Part shown: piece after piece, positions 1 through 8,694 of the stretch | Layout of the letters: every line of letters begins with the position of its first letter | How positions within the stretch are numbered: position 1 is the first letter of the stretch | Source of the DNA: JAYPWI01 sp038135065 | GTDB taxonomy: Bacteria > Actinomycetota > Acidimicrobiia > Acidimicrobiales > Poriferisodalaceae | Direction of reading: 5' to 3' | Assembly: GCA_038135065.1 (NCBI GenBank) | Contig: JAYPWI010000018.1 | Span: 1-64,000, forward strand | Length of the DNA stretch: 64,000 nucleotides | Translations under genes and position numbers: made by a program | Notes under the pieces: model-generated | Database searches by the model: none | What the model was told of the DNA's origin: nothing | What the model saw: the letters and a program-made list of their open reading frames with translations, nothing else

Positions 1-909
1 TTCACGGTGGTGGCGACCAACGCGAACGGGAACAGCCTGGACTCGTTGGCGTCTGATGCGGTGACGCCGGACGCAACGGTGTCCGCCAGCGAGACAGACG
101 GGTACTGGATGGTCCGATCCAACGGGGAAGTGTTCGCATTCGGCGGTGCCGAGCACCACGGAGAGCCCCTCGGCTCCCTCGCCCCTGGTGTCTCTGCGGT
201 CGCGATCGCTGGACACCCCGACGGTGGCGGCTACTGGGTCCTGGCCAGTGACGGCGAAGTGTTCAATTACGGCGCGGCCTCGCTGTACCCGGCCGGAGGA
301 CCTATTGCTGCGTTCGAGAGCGGGGAGCAGGCGACTGCCATCGCCAGTCACCCAGACGGAACCGGGTACTGGGTCTTCACCTCGCGCGGCCGGGCCATCA
401 ACCACGGAAGCGCTGCTCATTTGGGGGACCTCGTAGCACTGGACATCGTTCCGAACTTGCCGGTGATCGCTGCCTCGGCAACTGCCGCGGGTGACGGGTA
501 CTACATGGTCGGCGCAGACGGCGGCGTGTTCCGCTTCGGGGATGCCACGTTCTCGGGGTCGATCCCGGGAGTCCTCAAAGGGGTTCCGCTGAACCAACCG
601 ATCGTCGGCATGGTCACAGATCCCGATGGTCTTGGCTACTACATGATTGCCGGAGACGGCGGCGTGTTTGCCTTCGACGCCCAGTTCAGCGGTTCACTCC
701 CAGGGATCGACGTGGTACCCGTGCACCCGATCCGGGGCATGGTGCCCTTCGGAGGTGACGGCTACATTGCCGTGGGCGGAGATGGCGGCCTCTTCAGCTT
801 CGGCTCGGACGCTCGCTACTTCGGCAGCCTGCCAGACAGCGCCATCGGTCCCTTTGCCCTCGTCGACGACGTGGTGGCCGTAGCCGCATCATACGGTCAG
901 GATTCCTGA
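1..909 (+). CDS. Secreted/surface repeat protein (FN3 end plus GYW repeats), 5' partial
   Basis: The frame is open from the left edge, so the start lies outside the window. The first ~25 residues (FTVVATNANGNSLDSLAS...) look like the last strand of a fibronectin type III domain. They are followed by about six repeats built on G-Y-W/Y-x-V/M...DG-x-V-F-x-F-G, for example DGYWMVRSNGEVFAFGG and DGYYMVGADGGVFRFGD. Repeats of this kind are common in large exported actinobacterial proteins and probably fold as a beta-propeller or similar repeat structure. No enzyme motif is visible. Its place just upstream of polysaccharide genes fits a cell-surface role, which is inference. Repeats 2 and 3 are more diverged than 4 to 6. 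Confidence 0.75.
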   Translation, partial: FTVVATNANGNSLDSLASDAVTPDATVSASETDGYWMVRSNGEVFAFGGAEHHGEPLGSLAPGVSAVAIAGHPDGGGYWVLASDGEVFNYGAASLYPAGGPIAAFESGEQATAIASHPDGTGYWVFTSRGRAINHGSAAHLGDLVALDIVPNLPVIAASATAAGDGYYMVGADGGVFRFGDATFSGSIPGVLKGVPLNQPIVGMVTDPDGLGYYMIAGDGGVFAFDAQFSGSLPGIDVVPVHPIRGMVPFGGDGYIAVGGDGGLFSFGSDARYFGSLPDSAIGPFALVDDVVAVAASYGQDS

Positions 910-932
910 CCGGTAGCCGGATCCAGAAGCCG

Positions 933-1883
933 ATGAGGAACCTTCAACCGTCAGTCGAACATGCTGAGAAGGGGCGGCGACGGTTGCAGCCGGTGCCCGA
1001 CATCGACTCGTCATTGATCCCCGTTGCCGCTTTCGGTGACGTGGACGTCGATCGATGCTCCGAACAGGCCCGGCTCGCCGGGTACCGGATCACAACGGTA
1101 GATCCCGAGTTGCCGAGCCACCGCCCGGCGGGGGTCGACCGTGTGATCCTGTCCCCCGACCAACTCGGAGCGCGGGGCCAGCATCGAGTCGCATGGCTCG
1201 ACGACGTCGAGGAGATCTTCGTTGCCTGGCCCGACGGCCGTGCATTCGGGACCACCGCTGGGGGTCGAAGGGCGCGGATCAAGCGTGGGCTGGACGTGGT
1301 GGTTGCGGTGTTGGCCCTTGCGATCTCAGCACCCGTACTAGCCCTGGCGGCAGCGTGGATTCGTGTCGACTCGCGCGGCCCGATCATGTTCCGCCAGACT
1401 CGGGTTGGTATCCACGGACGAAAGTTCGAACTCCTCAAGCTCCGCACGATGAACGCTGACAACGACGACAGCGAGCATCGCCGCTACGTGAAGCGTTTCA
1501 TCGAGGGCAGCGTCGACTCTACCGATGGTCGATTCAAGCTCGCTGCGGACCCGCGAATAACCCGGGCCGGCCAGTGGCTTCGACACTTCAGCATCGACGA
1601 GCTCCCCCAGCTGTGGAACGTGCTGCGCGGTGACATGAGTGTGGTGGGCCCGCGACCCAGCTCGCTACACGAGACATCCATGTACGACGCTACGGCCTGG
1701 CGGCGTCTCGAGGCGCTACCCGGTATCACCGGCGTGTGGCAGGTGGCGGCGCGAGGAACCGTCCCCTTCGACACCATGATCGCCATGGACCTCGAGTACT
1801 GCCGCACGTGGAGCCTGCGGCTCGATCTGAGCCTCATCGTCCGAACCCCGTTCGCCCTCCTGCGCAGTAAGGGGGGGCGGTGA
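933..1883 (+). CDS. Initiating sugar transferase (polyprenyl-phosphate sugar-1-phosphate transferase)
   Basis: This 316-residue protein belongs to the bacterial sugar transferase family (WcaJ/PglC/RfbP catalytic core), which moves a sugar-1-phosphate from a nucleotide sugar to undecaprenyl phosphate at the inner face of the membrane. The catalytic domain starts at KRGLD (117-121), followed by a membrane segment (about 121-143), the FRQTRVG and KLRTM (169-173) motifs, DELPQLWNVLRGDMSVVGPRP, and LPGITGVWQV near the end. The N-terminal ~110 residues are not the multi-span region of WcaJ. They resemble a short Rossmann-like region, as in shorter family members. The ATG at 933 follows the upstream stop by 23 bases. 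Its stop overlaps the next gene by GTGA, so translation is probably coupled. Confidence 0.9.
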   Translation: MRNLQPSVEHAEKGRRRLQPVPDIDSSLIPVAAFGDVDVDRCSEQARLAGYRITTVDPELPSHRPAGVDRVILSPDQLGARGQHRVAWLDDVEEIFVAWPDGRAFGTTAGGRRARIKRGLDVVVAVLALAISAPVLALAAAWIRVDSRGPIMFRQTRVGIHGRKFELLKLRTMNADNDDSEHRRYVKRFIEGSVDSTDGRFKLAADPRITRAGQWLRHFSIDELPQLWNVLRGDMSVVGPRPSSLHETSMYDATAWRRLEALPGITGVWQVAARGTVPFDTMIAMDLEYCRTWSLRLDLSLIVRTPFALLRSKGGR

Positions 1884-2284
1884 GATCCCATCCACTGGCG
1901 TCCGGGGATAAATGGACGCCCGAACAACTGTGGGCTGCAGGGTGGGGCCTCGACCCGGCCAAGCGACGCAATCGACTCACGGTTCGGCTGCTGCTCACCC
2001 TCACTCCACCCCGACGCTTGCCTCACCCATCGCTCCAGCGCCTCCGCGTCAAAGCACAACGGGCGGTGTCCACGTTGGTGGGATGCGACTTCCGAGCAAA
2101 AACCTTCGGGTCCGACCTCTTCCTCCCCCACCCCTTCGGCATCGTGGTGCACGCCAAAGCCGTCATCGGGAACCGAGTGACTCTCATGCAGGGGGTGACG
2201 CTCGGCGAGAATCAACGAGTCCCCGGCGTTCCGATCGTCGGCGACGACGTGACGATCGGGGCCGGCGCAGTCGTTCTCGGGCCC
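1880..2284 (+). CDS. Serine acetyltransferase-like hexapeptide acetyltransferase, 3' partial at gap
   Basis: The GTG start overlaps the stop of the sugar transferase (GTGA). The 135 visible residues have an alpha-helical lead, then the left-handed beta-helix typical of CysE-type O-acetyltransferases: HPFGIVVHAKAVIGNRVTLMQ, then GVTLGENQ and IVGDDVTIGAGAVVLG. The catalytic His of HPFGIV and the loop before GENQ match the serine acetyltransferase pattern. In polysaccharide loci such proteins acetylate sugars rather than serine, and the coupling to the sugar transferase supports that. The 3' end is lost in the run of N, so the length and C-terminus are unknown. Confidence 0.8.
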
Positions 2285-2384
2285 NNNNNNNNNNNNNNNN
2301 NNNNNNNNNNNNNNNNNNNNNNNNNNNNNNNNNNNNNNNNNNNNNNNNNNNNNNNNNNNNNNNNNNNNNNNNNNNNNNNNNNNN
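2285..2384. other. Assembly gap (100 N)
   Basis: Exactly 100 N bases, a conventional placeholder for a scaffold gap of unknown size. The gap removes the 3' ends of two convergent genes: the acetyltransferase on the plus strand and the ligase on the minus strand. Other genes could be hidden here. Reading frames that appear open through the N run carry no information. Confidence 0.98.
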
Positions 2385-3666
2385 GACTCCCTGTTCTTCG
2401 TCGGCTGGCACGACAAATCGCAACACCGACCACCGGCAAAGCCACAAGCGCAGCCAAGCCCAATAGCCCACCCCGGACAAGAGCCAACAGATAGTCGTTA
2501 TCCAACCAAAGCGACTTGATGCGTCGGCCTTCGACCAAACGTGTCCCGGTCGCGCTGAACTGACCATCGCCTAGGCCGAAGAGCGGCCGTTCCGCAACCA
2601 TCGCTCGGACCACTTCATAATCACTGGCCCGACTAGCCGTAGTGAGGCTCTCCTCTTCGTTGGAGAAGTTGGTCACCACCTGCGAGAACAGATAAAGCGA
2701 CGTCGGCATCACGATGAGAACAGCCAGCAGCACCGCACCGGCCCGTCGAAGGAGCTTGCGCCGGAGTTCCCCGTCGAGCGCCCTGACGGTCAAGACCACA
2801 GCGAAGAGCAGGCCGACAATGCCGGTACGGCTCACTGCAAGGGGCAGGCTGGCCACGATCAAGATCGCCGCGACACCTCCCACACGTCGCATCGCCATCG
2901 TCGGGGCGACCAACCACTGACCGACAGCCAGCGGAAGACCGATCGCCATGACTGCTGAGAACTCGATCGGGTTGTGGGCAATCCCCGCCCTCCGCTCGAC
3001 CCCGAAACGCTCGGGCAGCGCATTGTTGGCCTCGGCAGCGGTGAATCCCGGCAGCCGGAGGAACGATGTGAGTTCTCGCCCTAGCAAGAATTCAGCGACA
3101 ACGACGGATGCGACGAAGATGACGCCGAGCAACACGAGATTAAGGAGCCAGTAGAGGCGTCGCTCGAGTCGAACGACTTCGATGATGAACAACGTCATTC
3201 CCAGATAGGACACCCAGAGCACCAGTTCGCGGTCGGCGGCGATCACGGCGCCGGGAGAACGGAACGAATACGCACCAACGATGTAACTAACGAGGGTGGC
3301 AAGGACCACGACGTACAACACCACGTCGAGGGCTCCGAACCGCCGTTCAGCCGGGCAGCCGGCCACCATCCGACCCGAGAACCACAAACCGAACGCCAAC
3401 AGCCCTGCCGCCATGATGAGCGAGAAGCCAGCAAGGCCATACCGGCTGGGTACGACGAAGGTAGCGATCACAACGAACACCACTGCAAACTCGGGACGCT
3501 GGGTCGCCACAACTAAGACAATCCCCACCACCAAGGCAAGTGTGAAGGTTCCAGCGAGCGGGAGCACCAGGGTGTTGGCAATCAGCGCCGCCACGAGCAG
3601 GCCCCCCAGCACCCGAATATCGGTGACGACCGTGAATACTTGTCGCACCCTCGGGAGGCGGGACAC
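2385..3666 (-). CDS. O-antigen ligase/polymerase family membrane protein, 3' partial at gap
   Basis: About 427 residues are visible, with at least ten hydrophobic segments separated by short loops, typical of the Wzy/WaaL superfamily. A long loop between later segments holds GVERRAGIAHNPIEFSA and, nearer the gap, the RPLFGLGDGQF and WLDNDYLLALVRGGLLG motifs. These match the conserved periplasmic loop (Wzy_C) and the stretch after it. The protein would polymerise or ligate lipid-linked glycans on the outer face of the membrane. The GTG start lies two bases after the stop of the Wzz-like gene, so the two are probably coupled. The C-terminus is lost in the N run. Confidence 0.85.
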
Positions 3667-3668
3667 CG

Positions 3669-4319
3669 TCAGCGCCGACCCGACGCTTCATCGGTGACAC
3701 CCTGCAGGGTGCGACGCCGACCTCTCGACCGGGCGAGCGAATCGAGCACAAGTGCGACCCCGACGGCTGCCATGAGGCCCAACAGGGTCGTACCAATGAC
3801 CAGGCGGTCCCGGGACCCGTACAGTGCTCGAGCCGGATCCAGGGTCAGCGGATACGTGGTGAAGCGGTCCTCCACCGTCACACCGAGCTCGTCCTGCATC
3901 GCCTCGAGCTCCTCAGCCAGAGCCTCCACCAGGCGGTCGCGAGACGCAGCAGCAAGCGTGCGATCATCAGAGGTGACGCTGATCGAGATTGTCGGTGTGC
4001 TCCCGTCCCCGGCATCGATGAGATACCGACGCTCGAAACCCTCGAGCACCAGGCCATCGCGCCAACGGACACTGTTGACGTTGTGGGAGATCACCGTCGC
4101 GACGATGCTGTTCGACCTAGACGACAGTTGTTCGAGAGGGTTCTCGAGTTCGTCGATGTTGGAGCGTCCCGATGGAAACACCACCACGACGGCGTCTGCC
4201 TCGAATTCGGGCTCCACGGAGACCCAGAACCCGACCCCAGTCGAGACCGTGATAACGAGGATCGCCACTGTCACCACCCAATGCCGAAGCATGACTTGAA
4301 CGAGTCCAACAAGGCTCAC
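3669..4319 (-). CDS. Wzz/YveK-like polysaccharide chain-length protein
   Basis: The protein has 216 residues with a membrane segment near each end (about 12-33 and 170-193) and a 135-residue outside domain between them. That is the layout of polysaccharide co-polymerases (Wzz, CapA/YveK) that set glycan chain length. The outer domain contains the usual FEADAVVVVFPSG stretch after the first segment and a helical region rich in Glu and Arg. No tyrosine-kinase domain is fused. The GTG start has a GAGGAG ribosome-binding site seven bases upstream. A 63-base gap separates it from the aminotransferase upstream, and the ligase starts two bases after its stop, which supports joint work in glycan polymerisation. 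Confidence 0.75.
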   Translation of the reverse strand: MSLVGLVQVMLRHWVVTVAILVITVSTGVGFWVSVEPEFEADAVVVVFPSGRSNIDELENPLEQLSSRSNSIVATVISHNVNSVRWRDGLVLEGFERRYLIDAGDGSTPTISISVTSDDRTLAAASRDRLVEALAEELEAMQDELGVTVEDRFTTYPLTLDPARALYGSRDRLVIGTTLLGLMAAVGVALVLDSLARSRGRRRTLQGVTDEASGRR

Positions 4320-4382
4320 CGGATACTCCTCGCTGGGATCGGCTGTTAGTGGAATATAGGGCAGTCATCGACGGCGCGACAT

Positions 4383-5492
4383 TCACCTAGTGCGAGCGAT
4401 TGCCCCTCTGAAGGCCTCCGCGACACGTTCCACATCACCAGCCTCGAGCCCATGATGGATCGGCAAAGAGAGGCAACGAGCCGCGGCAGCACGGGCACGC
4501 GGGGTCTGGCTCGGAAGCACTCCGGGGTGGTCACGATACAACGGCACATCGTTGAGCGCCTGTGGGTAGTACACCCCGGGGAACACACCGGCCTCCGCCA
4601 TAGCGGCGAGGACCTGCCCTCGATCGAGCTCGTCTGGCACCAGGACCGTGCACTGGTGCCAGACGTGGGTGCGGTCGTCGGGCTCACGGGGGAGAACTAC
4701 GTCGTCCAGATCCTCTAGGGCCTCGACCAAGAGCCGGGCATTCCGGCGACGACGATCCGTGATGTCTGCCAAGGACTCCAACTGGGGAATCGCGATCGCA
4801 GCCTGAAGTTCGGTCATCCGGGCATTTCGCCCAACGCGGACGTACTCGTAGCGGCCGGCCATGCCCTGGTTCCGGATGGTGCGCATCACAGCAGCCCACT
4901 CGCCATCCTCGGTAGTCACCACCCCACCTTCGCCAGCCATGACGTTCTTGGTGGCGTAGAACGAAAAACACGCCGCACCGACCGCACCGACGACGAGGGC
5001 GCCGGACGCGGCGCCGTGGGCTTGAGCAGCATCCTCGACAATCGGAATGTCGCCTGCGATGTGTGCCAACTGCGCCAGGTCGACCGGCAGACCATAGAGA
5101 TGGACGGGTACCACGGCACCGACGTTCAGCTCCGGCAACGCATTCGCTGTCGCATCCAGGTCAAGGAGATAGTCGTCGTCGATGTCGACGAACTGAACCA
5201 ACGCACCAGCCCTGAGTACCGCATTGACGGTCGCCGCAAACGTGAACGGGCTCGTCACCACGACCTGGTCAGCCTCGAGGTCGAGAGCTTCGATCGCAAC
5301 CTCGAGGGCATCCGTCCCGCTACTGACAGCCACAGCATGTGCCACGCCGGCCATATCCGCGCAGAGGCCTTCGAAACGCTCCACCATCGGCCCTTGAGCA
5401 AGGCGCCCGCTCGCCAATACCTCTGCTACCAGCTCACGAGCCGCCTCCCCGACGACTGGTGACGCGATATGGATGTCACGCCGGTCACCCAT
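4383..5492 (-). CDS. DegT/DnrJ/EryC1 sugar aminotransferase (WbpE-like)
   Basis: This 369-residue PLP enzyme would transfer an amino group to a 3-keto nucleotide sugar. Visible motifs are VSSGTDAL (PLP phosphate contact, about 57-64), VEDAAQAHGA (Asp154 for the PLP ring nitrogen) and FSFYATKN with the Schiff-base Lys182. An open frame extends upstream, but family alignment begins at MGDRRDIHIA, so the ATG at 5492 is chosen; it overlaps the acetyltransferase stop by eight bases. With the WbpD-like acetyltransferase and the Gfo/Idh dehydrogenase upstream it forms the three-step module that makes UDP-2,3-diacetamido-2,3-dideoxy-glucuronate in Pseudomonas and Bordetella. The exact substrate is inferred from that context. 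Confidence 0.88.
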   Translation of the reverse strand: MGDRRDIHIASPVVGEAARELVAEVLASGRLAQGPMVERFEGLCADMAGVAHAVAVSSGTDALEVAIEALDLEADQVVVTSPFTFAATVNAVLRAGALVQFVDIDDDYLLDLDATANALPELNVGAVVPVHLYGLPVDLAQLAHIAGDIPIVEDAAQAHGAASGALVVGAVGAACFSFYATKNVMAGEGGVVTTEDGEWAAVMRTIRNQGMAGRYEYVRVGRNARMTELQAAIAIPQLESLADITDRRRRNARLLVEALEDLDDVVLPREPDDRTHVWHQCTVLVPDELDRGQVLAAMAEAGVFPGVYYPQALNDVPLYRDHPGVLPSQTPRARAAAARCLSLPIHHGLEAGDVERVAEAFRGAIARTR

Positions 5493-6039
5493 GGTCAGTC
5501 GCCCATTCTGCGACGTCACCCGACGTCGGCGCTGGCACATCACCGCGGAGCACCACGCGACCCGCACGATCGACCCAGCCCAGCCGGCGAGCTGGGTTGC
5601 CAGCCACCAACTCGAAGGGCTGGACCGGTCGGGTGACCACTGATCCGGCTCCCACCACGCAGTACGCACCGAGATCCCGCCCGGCCACGACCGTCGCATT
5701 GGCACCAACCGAGGCGCCCCGAGCGACGACGGTCGGGGTCAATTCCCAATCACCCACCGCTCTCGGATACACGTCATTAGTGAAGGTGGCCTTCGGTCCG
5801 AGGAAGACATCATCGTGCACCTCGAGACCCTGAGGCAGGTACACGTGGTTCTGCGCACGGACCCGATCCCCGATCGTTACACCGAGGTCCACGAACACCC
5901 CCTTACCGAGGGAGACATCGGCTCCGATCCTCGCACCGGATCGCACATGGCAGTGGTGCCACACGTTGGTGCCAGCACCTATCGAGACATCGTCCTCGAC
6001 GATCGCCGTCTCATGCACGTAGAAATCCACGTCCGTCAC
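5485..6039 (-). CDS. Nucleotide-sugar N-acetyltransferase (WbpD-like)
   Basis: The 184 residues form a left-handed beta-helix of hexapeptide repeats, starting HETAIVEDDVSIGAGTNVWH and continuing through SLGKGVFVDLGVTIGDRV and VFLGPKATFTNDVYPRA. This matches the WbpD/WlbB family, which acetylates the 3-amino group of UDP-2-acetamido-3-amino-glucuronate using acetyl-CoA. The FTND...PRA loop is a hallmark of that family. The length is close to the usual ~190 residues. A GTG start is used. It lies 74 bases after the dehydrogenase and overlaps the aminotransferase start. Confidence 0.85.
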   Translation of the reverse strand: MTDVDFYVHETAIVEDDVSIGAGTNVWHHCHVRSGARIGADVSLGKGVFVDLGVTIGDRVRAQNHVYLPQGLEVHDDVFLGPKATFTNDVYPRAVGDWELTPTVVARGASVGANATVVAGRDLGAYCVVGAGSVVTRPVQPFELVAGNPARRLGWVDRAGRVVLRGDVPAPTSGDVAEWATDHG

Positions 6040-6113
6040 TGGTGTCCTTCCACAGTTCCCCGGTCATGTACACCATCGGTCGACAACGGTCGTTGATGAG
6101 TCCGAAGAGAGGG

Positions 6114-7379
6114 TTAGGCAGCCCGGATTCGAGGGGGCACCAAGGGCAGGCCGTCTGACTTTCTGAACAACCGACCGGCAAGGATCGGCCCAGATCCTGA
6201 GAGCTCAAGATCAATTTCGAAACGGACCGCAGCACCTGCTTCCACCTGCTCCACGAAGGTGCTCTGGTCGGCATGGCTGGCCACCACCTGGACACGCCCC
6301 AGTCCTCGCAACACGATGGTTCCATCATCATCGATCCCGTCGACGATGTCATCAATGTCGGTGAGTACACTCCTGCCGCCCACTGCGGCGGTTGCCAGCC
6401 GCTCCGAGTCAACCCCGGCCACCAACGTTTCGACTGCGTGGGTGACTTGGTGAGCCACGGTCATCGATGCCCGCTCGGCATCGAGATCGACGGCCCCTTC
6501 GATCATGTCGATGAAGCGATCGAGCTGATTCGCCAAAGGCTCGCCGCTCGCACGGATAAACGGAATCTCGACGACGGTCTCAGAGCGATATCCGGGGCCA
6601 GGACCGGGGTCGCGCTGGCTGACATGGCGGTAGACGGTGATGTCCTGGCGGAGCAGATCAACCTCGAAGAGTGAACGCTCCGTGCAGACCGACATCGTGC
6701 GGATCTTCCGTTGGCTCATCCGACTTGCCGAGAACGACGCCATCGATCCGTCCGAGAAGGCGAGGGTGCAGTCAGCGATCTCGCCCCATGTGTGCTGTCG
6801 CGGTCCGGGGGACACAGACCCCGACACCGCTGGAAGTACCTCGGCACCGAGCTGATCGCTCATGAGCTGCAGGGCGATGTCGATGTCGTGGATGAGCAAA
6901 TCGGATACCACACTCGATCGGATCTGGTCAGCAGGGGGACTGTGACGAGTCGCAACGAGATGAATAATCGGACCATCGAGCAAGTCCCGAATCGTGGTCA
7001 CCACTGGGTTGAATCGCTCGACGAACCCGCACATGAGCGGCACGTCCATGGCCCGGGCTGCCTCGATCATCAGCTGCGCCTCGGGAAATGTCGGCGCTAT
7101 TGGCTTCTCGACCAACAACGGGACCCGGCGGTTGATCAGGCTGAGGCCGAGATCGAAGTGATGCTCTGTGGGTACTGCGAGCACGACAGCATCAGCGTCC
7201 ACCTCGTCGATGGACGAAGCAGCTTCGGCGCCGTAGGCACGAGCCACAGACTGTGCGCGCTCCTGGTCCACGTCGACCACGGCGACCAGCTCACTTCGGC
7301 TGCTCTCCGCCACCACACGCGCATGGCGGTGGCCCATATTTCCCGCACCTATGACCACGATCCTGGGCAATGACATCAC
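6114..7379 (-). CDS. Gfo/Idh/MocA-family sugar dehydrogenase with extra C-terminal domain
   Basis: The N-terminal Rossmann domain has GAGNMG (11-16) and the family EKP motif (91-93). The second domain has the catalytic-type LLIHDIDIAL (His164, Asp165). In the WbpB/WlbA role it would oxidise C3 of a UDP-N-acetylglucosaminuronate, giving the keto sugar used by the aminotransferase. At 421 residues it is about 80-90 longer than usual. The extra tail (about 335-421) is beta-rich, contains VRFEIDLELSGSGPILAGRL, and may be a separate sugar-binding or Wzt-C-like domain. The start is GTG at 7379; an ATG is the very next codon. It is the first gene of a leftward set of at least five. Confidence 0.85.
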   Translation of the reverse strand: MMSLPRIVVIGAGNMGHRHARVVAESSRSELVAVVDVDQERAQSVARAYGAEAASSIDEVDADAVVLAVPTEHHFDLGLSLINRRVPLLVEKPIAPTFPEAQLMIEAARAMDVPLMCGFVERFNPVVTTIRDLLDGPIIHLVATRHSPPADQIRSSVVSDLLIHDIDIALQLMSDQLGAEVLPAVSGSVSPGPRQHTWGEIADCTLAFSDGSMASFSASRMSQRKIRTMSVCTERSLFEVDLLRQDITVYRHVSQRDPGPGPGYRSETVVEIPFIRASGEPLANQLDRFIDMIEGAVDLDAERASMTVAHQVTHAVETLVAGVDSERLATAAVGGRSVLTDIDDIVDGIDDDGTIVLRGLGRVQVVASHADQSTFVEQVEAGAAVRFEIDLELSGSGPILAGRLFRKSDGLPLVPPRIRAA

Positions 7380-7753
7380 CAGACCGCCAATTCGGTTTTG
7401 CGGCGCTGGATCATCACGCGGGCCCCACTCGTGCCATCACTCACGGTGAGATCTGAGCATGAAAAGTGAGGCATTGTCAATATCGGTCGGCACAGAAAGC
7501 ACGTACAGTTGCAGAGAGTGTGGTAGCGAACACACTTGGTGATAAAGGGCTCACCCACGTGACGACACACTAATTGCTGAACGCCCGGATTGGACGCATT
7601 GTCGGCCCTGTCATCGACGGTCCCAGCGCGTCCGAGGGTTCAACCCCTGACGCCCCCTGAACAACGCGGTGCGCGCATAGCTCAGCAGACCAACATCCAT
7701 CCCGCGATGGGCGGACGCAACGTTCGGGACGGCCCAGGGGACGAGTCCGGCGA
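7380..7753. other. Intergenic region without a supported gene
   Basis: This 374-base stretch lies between the polysaccharide operon and the remains of a sulfotransferase gene. It is less GC-rich than its surroundings at about 7440-7580. Short frames exist on both strands, but none has a ribosome-binding site or a recognisable product. The only element that can be proposed is a weak leftward promoter at 7451-7480. No tRNA, repeat or clear terminator hairpin was seen. Confidence 0.6.
7451..7480 (-). promoter_or_regulatory. Candidate promoter of the leftward polysaccharide operon
   Basis: On the minus strand a perfect TTGACA (7480-7475) is followed, after 18 bases, by TCAGAT (7456-7451), a poor match to the -10 consensus. 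The start codon of the dehydrogenase lies about 70 bases downstream, and the region is locally AT-rich. The -35 match is good but the -10 is weak. Confidence 0.3.
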
Positions 7754-8686
7754 TCATCCGCAGTACACAGATGGGACCAGCACCGGACCGCCGCACGGCA
7801 TCGCGGCCCCCAGGGCGTCTCGACGACCTAGTGCGTAGAAGGCGGCGACATCACCCGACGCCAATTCAGGATGTCGACCCGCAAAGGAACTGTTGTCCCG
7901 AACGGGAGCATCAGCGAGCACATCGGCGGTCGGCAACCCTGAAGGAGTCACAATGCTGGCCATGCTCTCCACTGGGGCCTCGGCAACCTCTTCGAGCCGA
8001 AACACCAGCACCCGGTCGGGGTGCTCGAGACGAGCAGCTTCGGCCGCTCTGACCTAGCTTCTCCACAACAGGCCGACCCCGACGGGATGCCAGAGACGAT
8101 CGTTGACCGCTCGGCCTTGCTCAGAACGTCTCTCTCCCGCATGCTTCTACGACAGCAGGAAGTCGTAGGGATCCCGAATGACGGTCACCATCTTCGCTTC
8201 GGGAACTGCCTGGAGAATGCGGTCGACGTGCCGAACGTGATGGGGAGTCTTCTCGACAACGACCGACGCGCCAGACCCGTCAGCCAACACGCCGCACACC
8301 CGCCGGAACAGGTCCCCGGGCTCGATTGGCACCTCCACCGCACCGAACAGGGAGCGCAGGCGTTCGTGTGCCTCGGCAGAGTCGACGTGGTCGATCCAAC
8401 CCGGCCTGCCTGTGGGATCGTCCGGGCGGCGGAGGTTGGAGTTCAGCGGATTCGCAAGCAGCCGATCGACAACCATGGCAAGTTGCGCAGCATCGAGTAC
8501 CCCGCCGGGGCCCGGCTCGACCCAGTTACTGCCGAAGAAGGCAGATTCTCCGAAGCCCATCACGCCGGGGCGTTGATGCAGTCACCGCAAGAGAACGGCG
8601 ATTGCGTCGCGCGAAACGCCCGCAACGGAATGAACGGTGGGGGCGCCTGCTCTGCCTGTCGGAGGTTGACAACCGCGAGCCTGCAT
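7754..8686 (-). pseudogene. Sulfotransferase-family pseudogene with three in-frame nonsense codons
   Basis: One reading frame, starting at an ATG eight bases past the glyA stop, encodes a near full-length sulfotransferase interrupted only by stop codons: TGA at 8584-8582, TAG at 8149-8147 and TAG at 8056-8054. Homology runs straight through each: VLLR*LHQRPGVMGFGES, then VEKTPHHVRHVDRILQAVP, then VTVIRDPYDFLLS*KHAGER, then GLLWRS*VRAAEAARLEHP, then NSSFAGRHPELASGDVAAF. Both TAG codons sit where the family usually has Tyr. The N-terminal phosphosulfate loop is also decayed (GVSRDAIAV where GxxRSGTT is expected). There is no frameshift. Adjacent polysaccharide genes suggest a former glycan sulfotransferase, which is inference. 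TAG ends rpmE and ccmB in this window, so amber readthrough is unlikely. Confidence 0.85.
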
Positions 8687-8694
8687 CAGGACGC

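Noticed and set aside
2212..2384. Apparent continuation of the ligase frame through the N run into the acetyltransferase region
   Set aside because: N bases cannot be translated, and beyond the gap the frame is antisense to the acetyltransferase.
8054..8149. Possible amber recoding (for example pyrrolysine or suppressor tRNA) of the two TAG codons in the sulfotransferase
   Set aside because: rpmE and ccmB end in TAG, RF1 is present with normal motifs, and the same frame also has a TGA and a decayed cofactor loop. Pseudogene is simpler.
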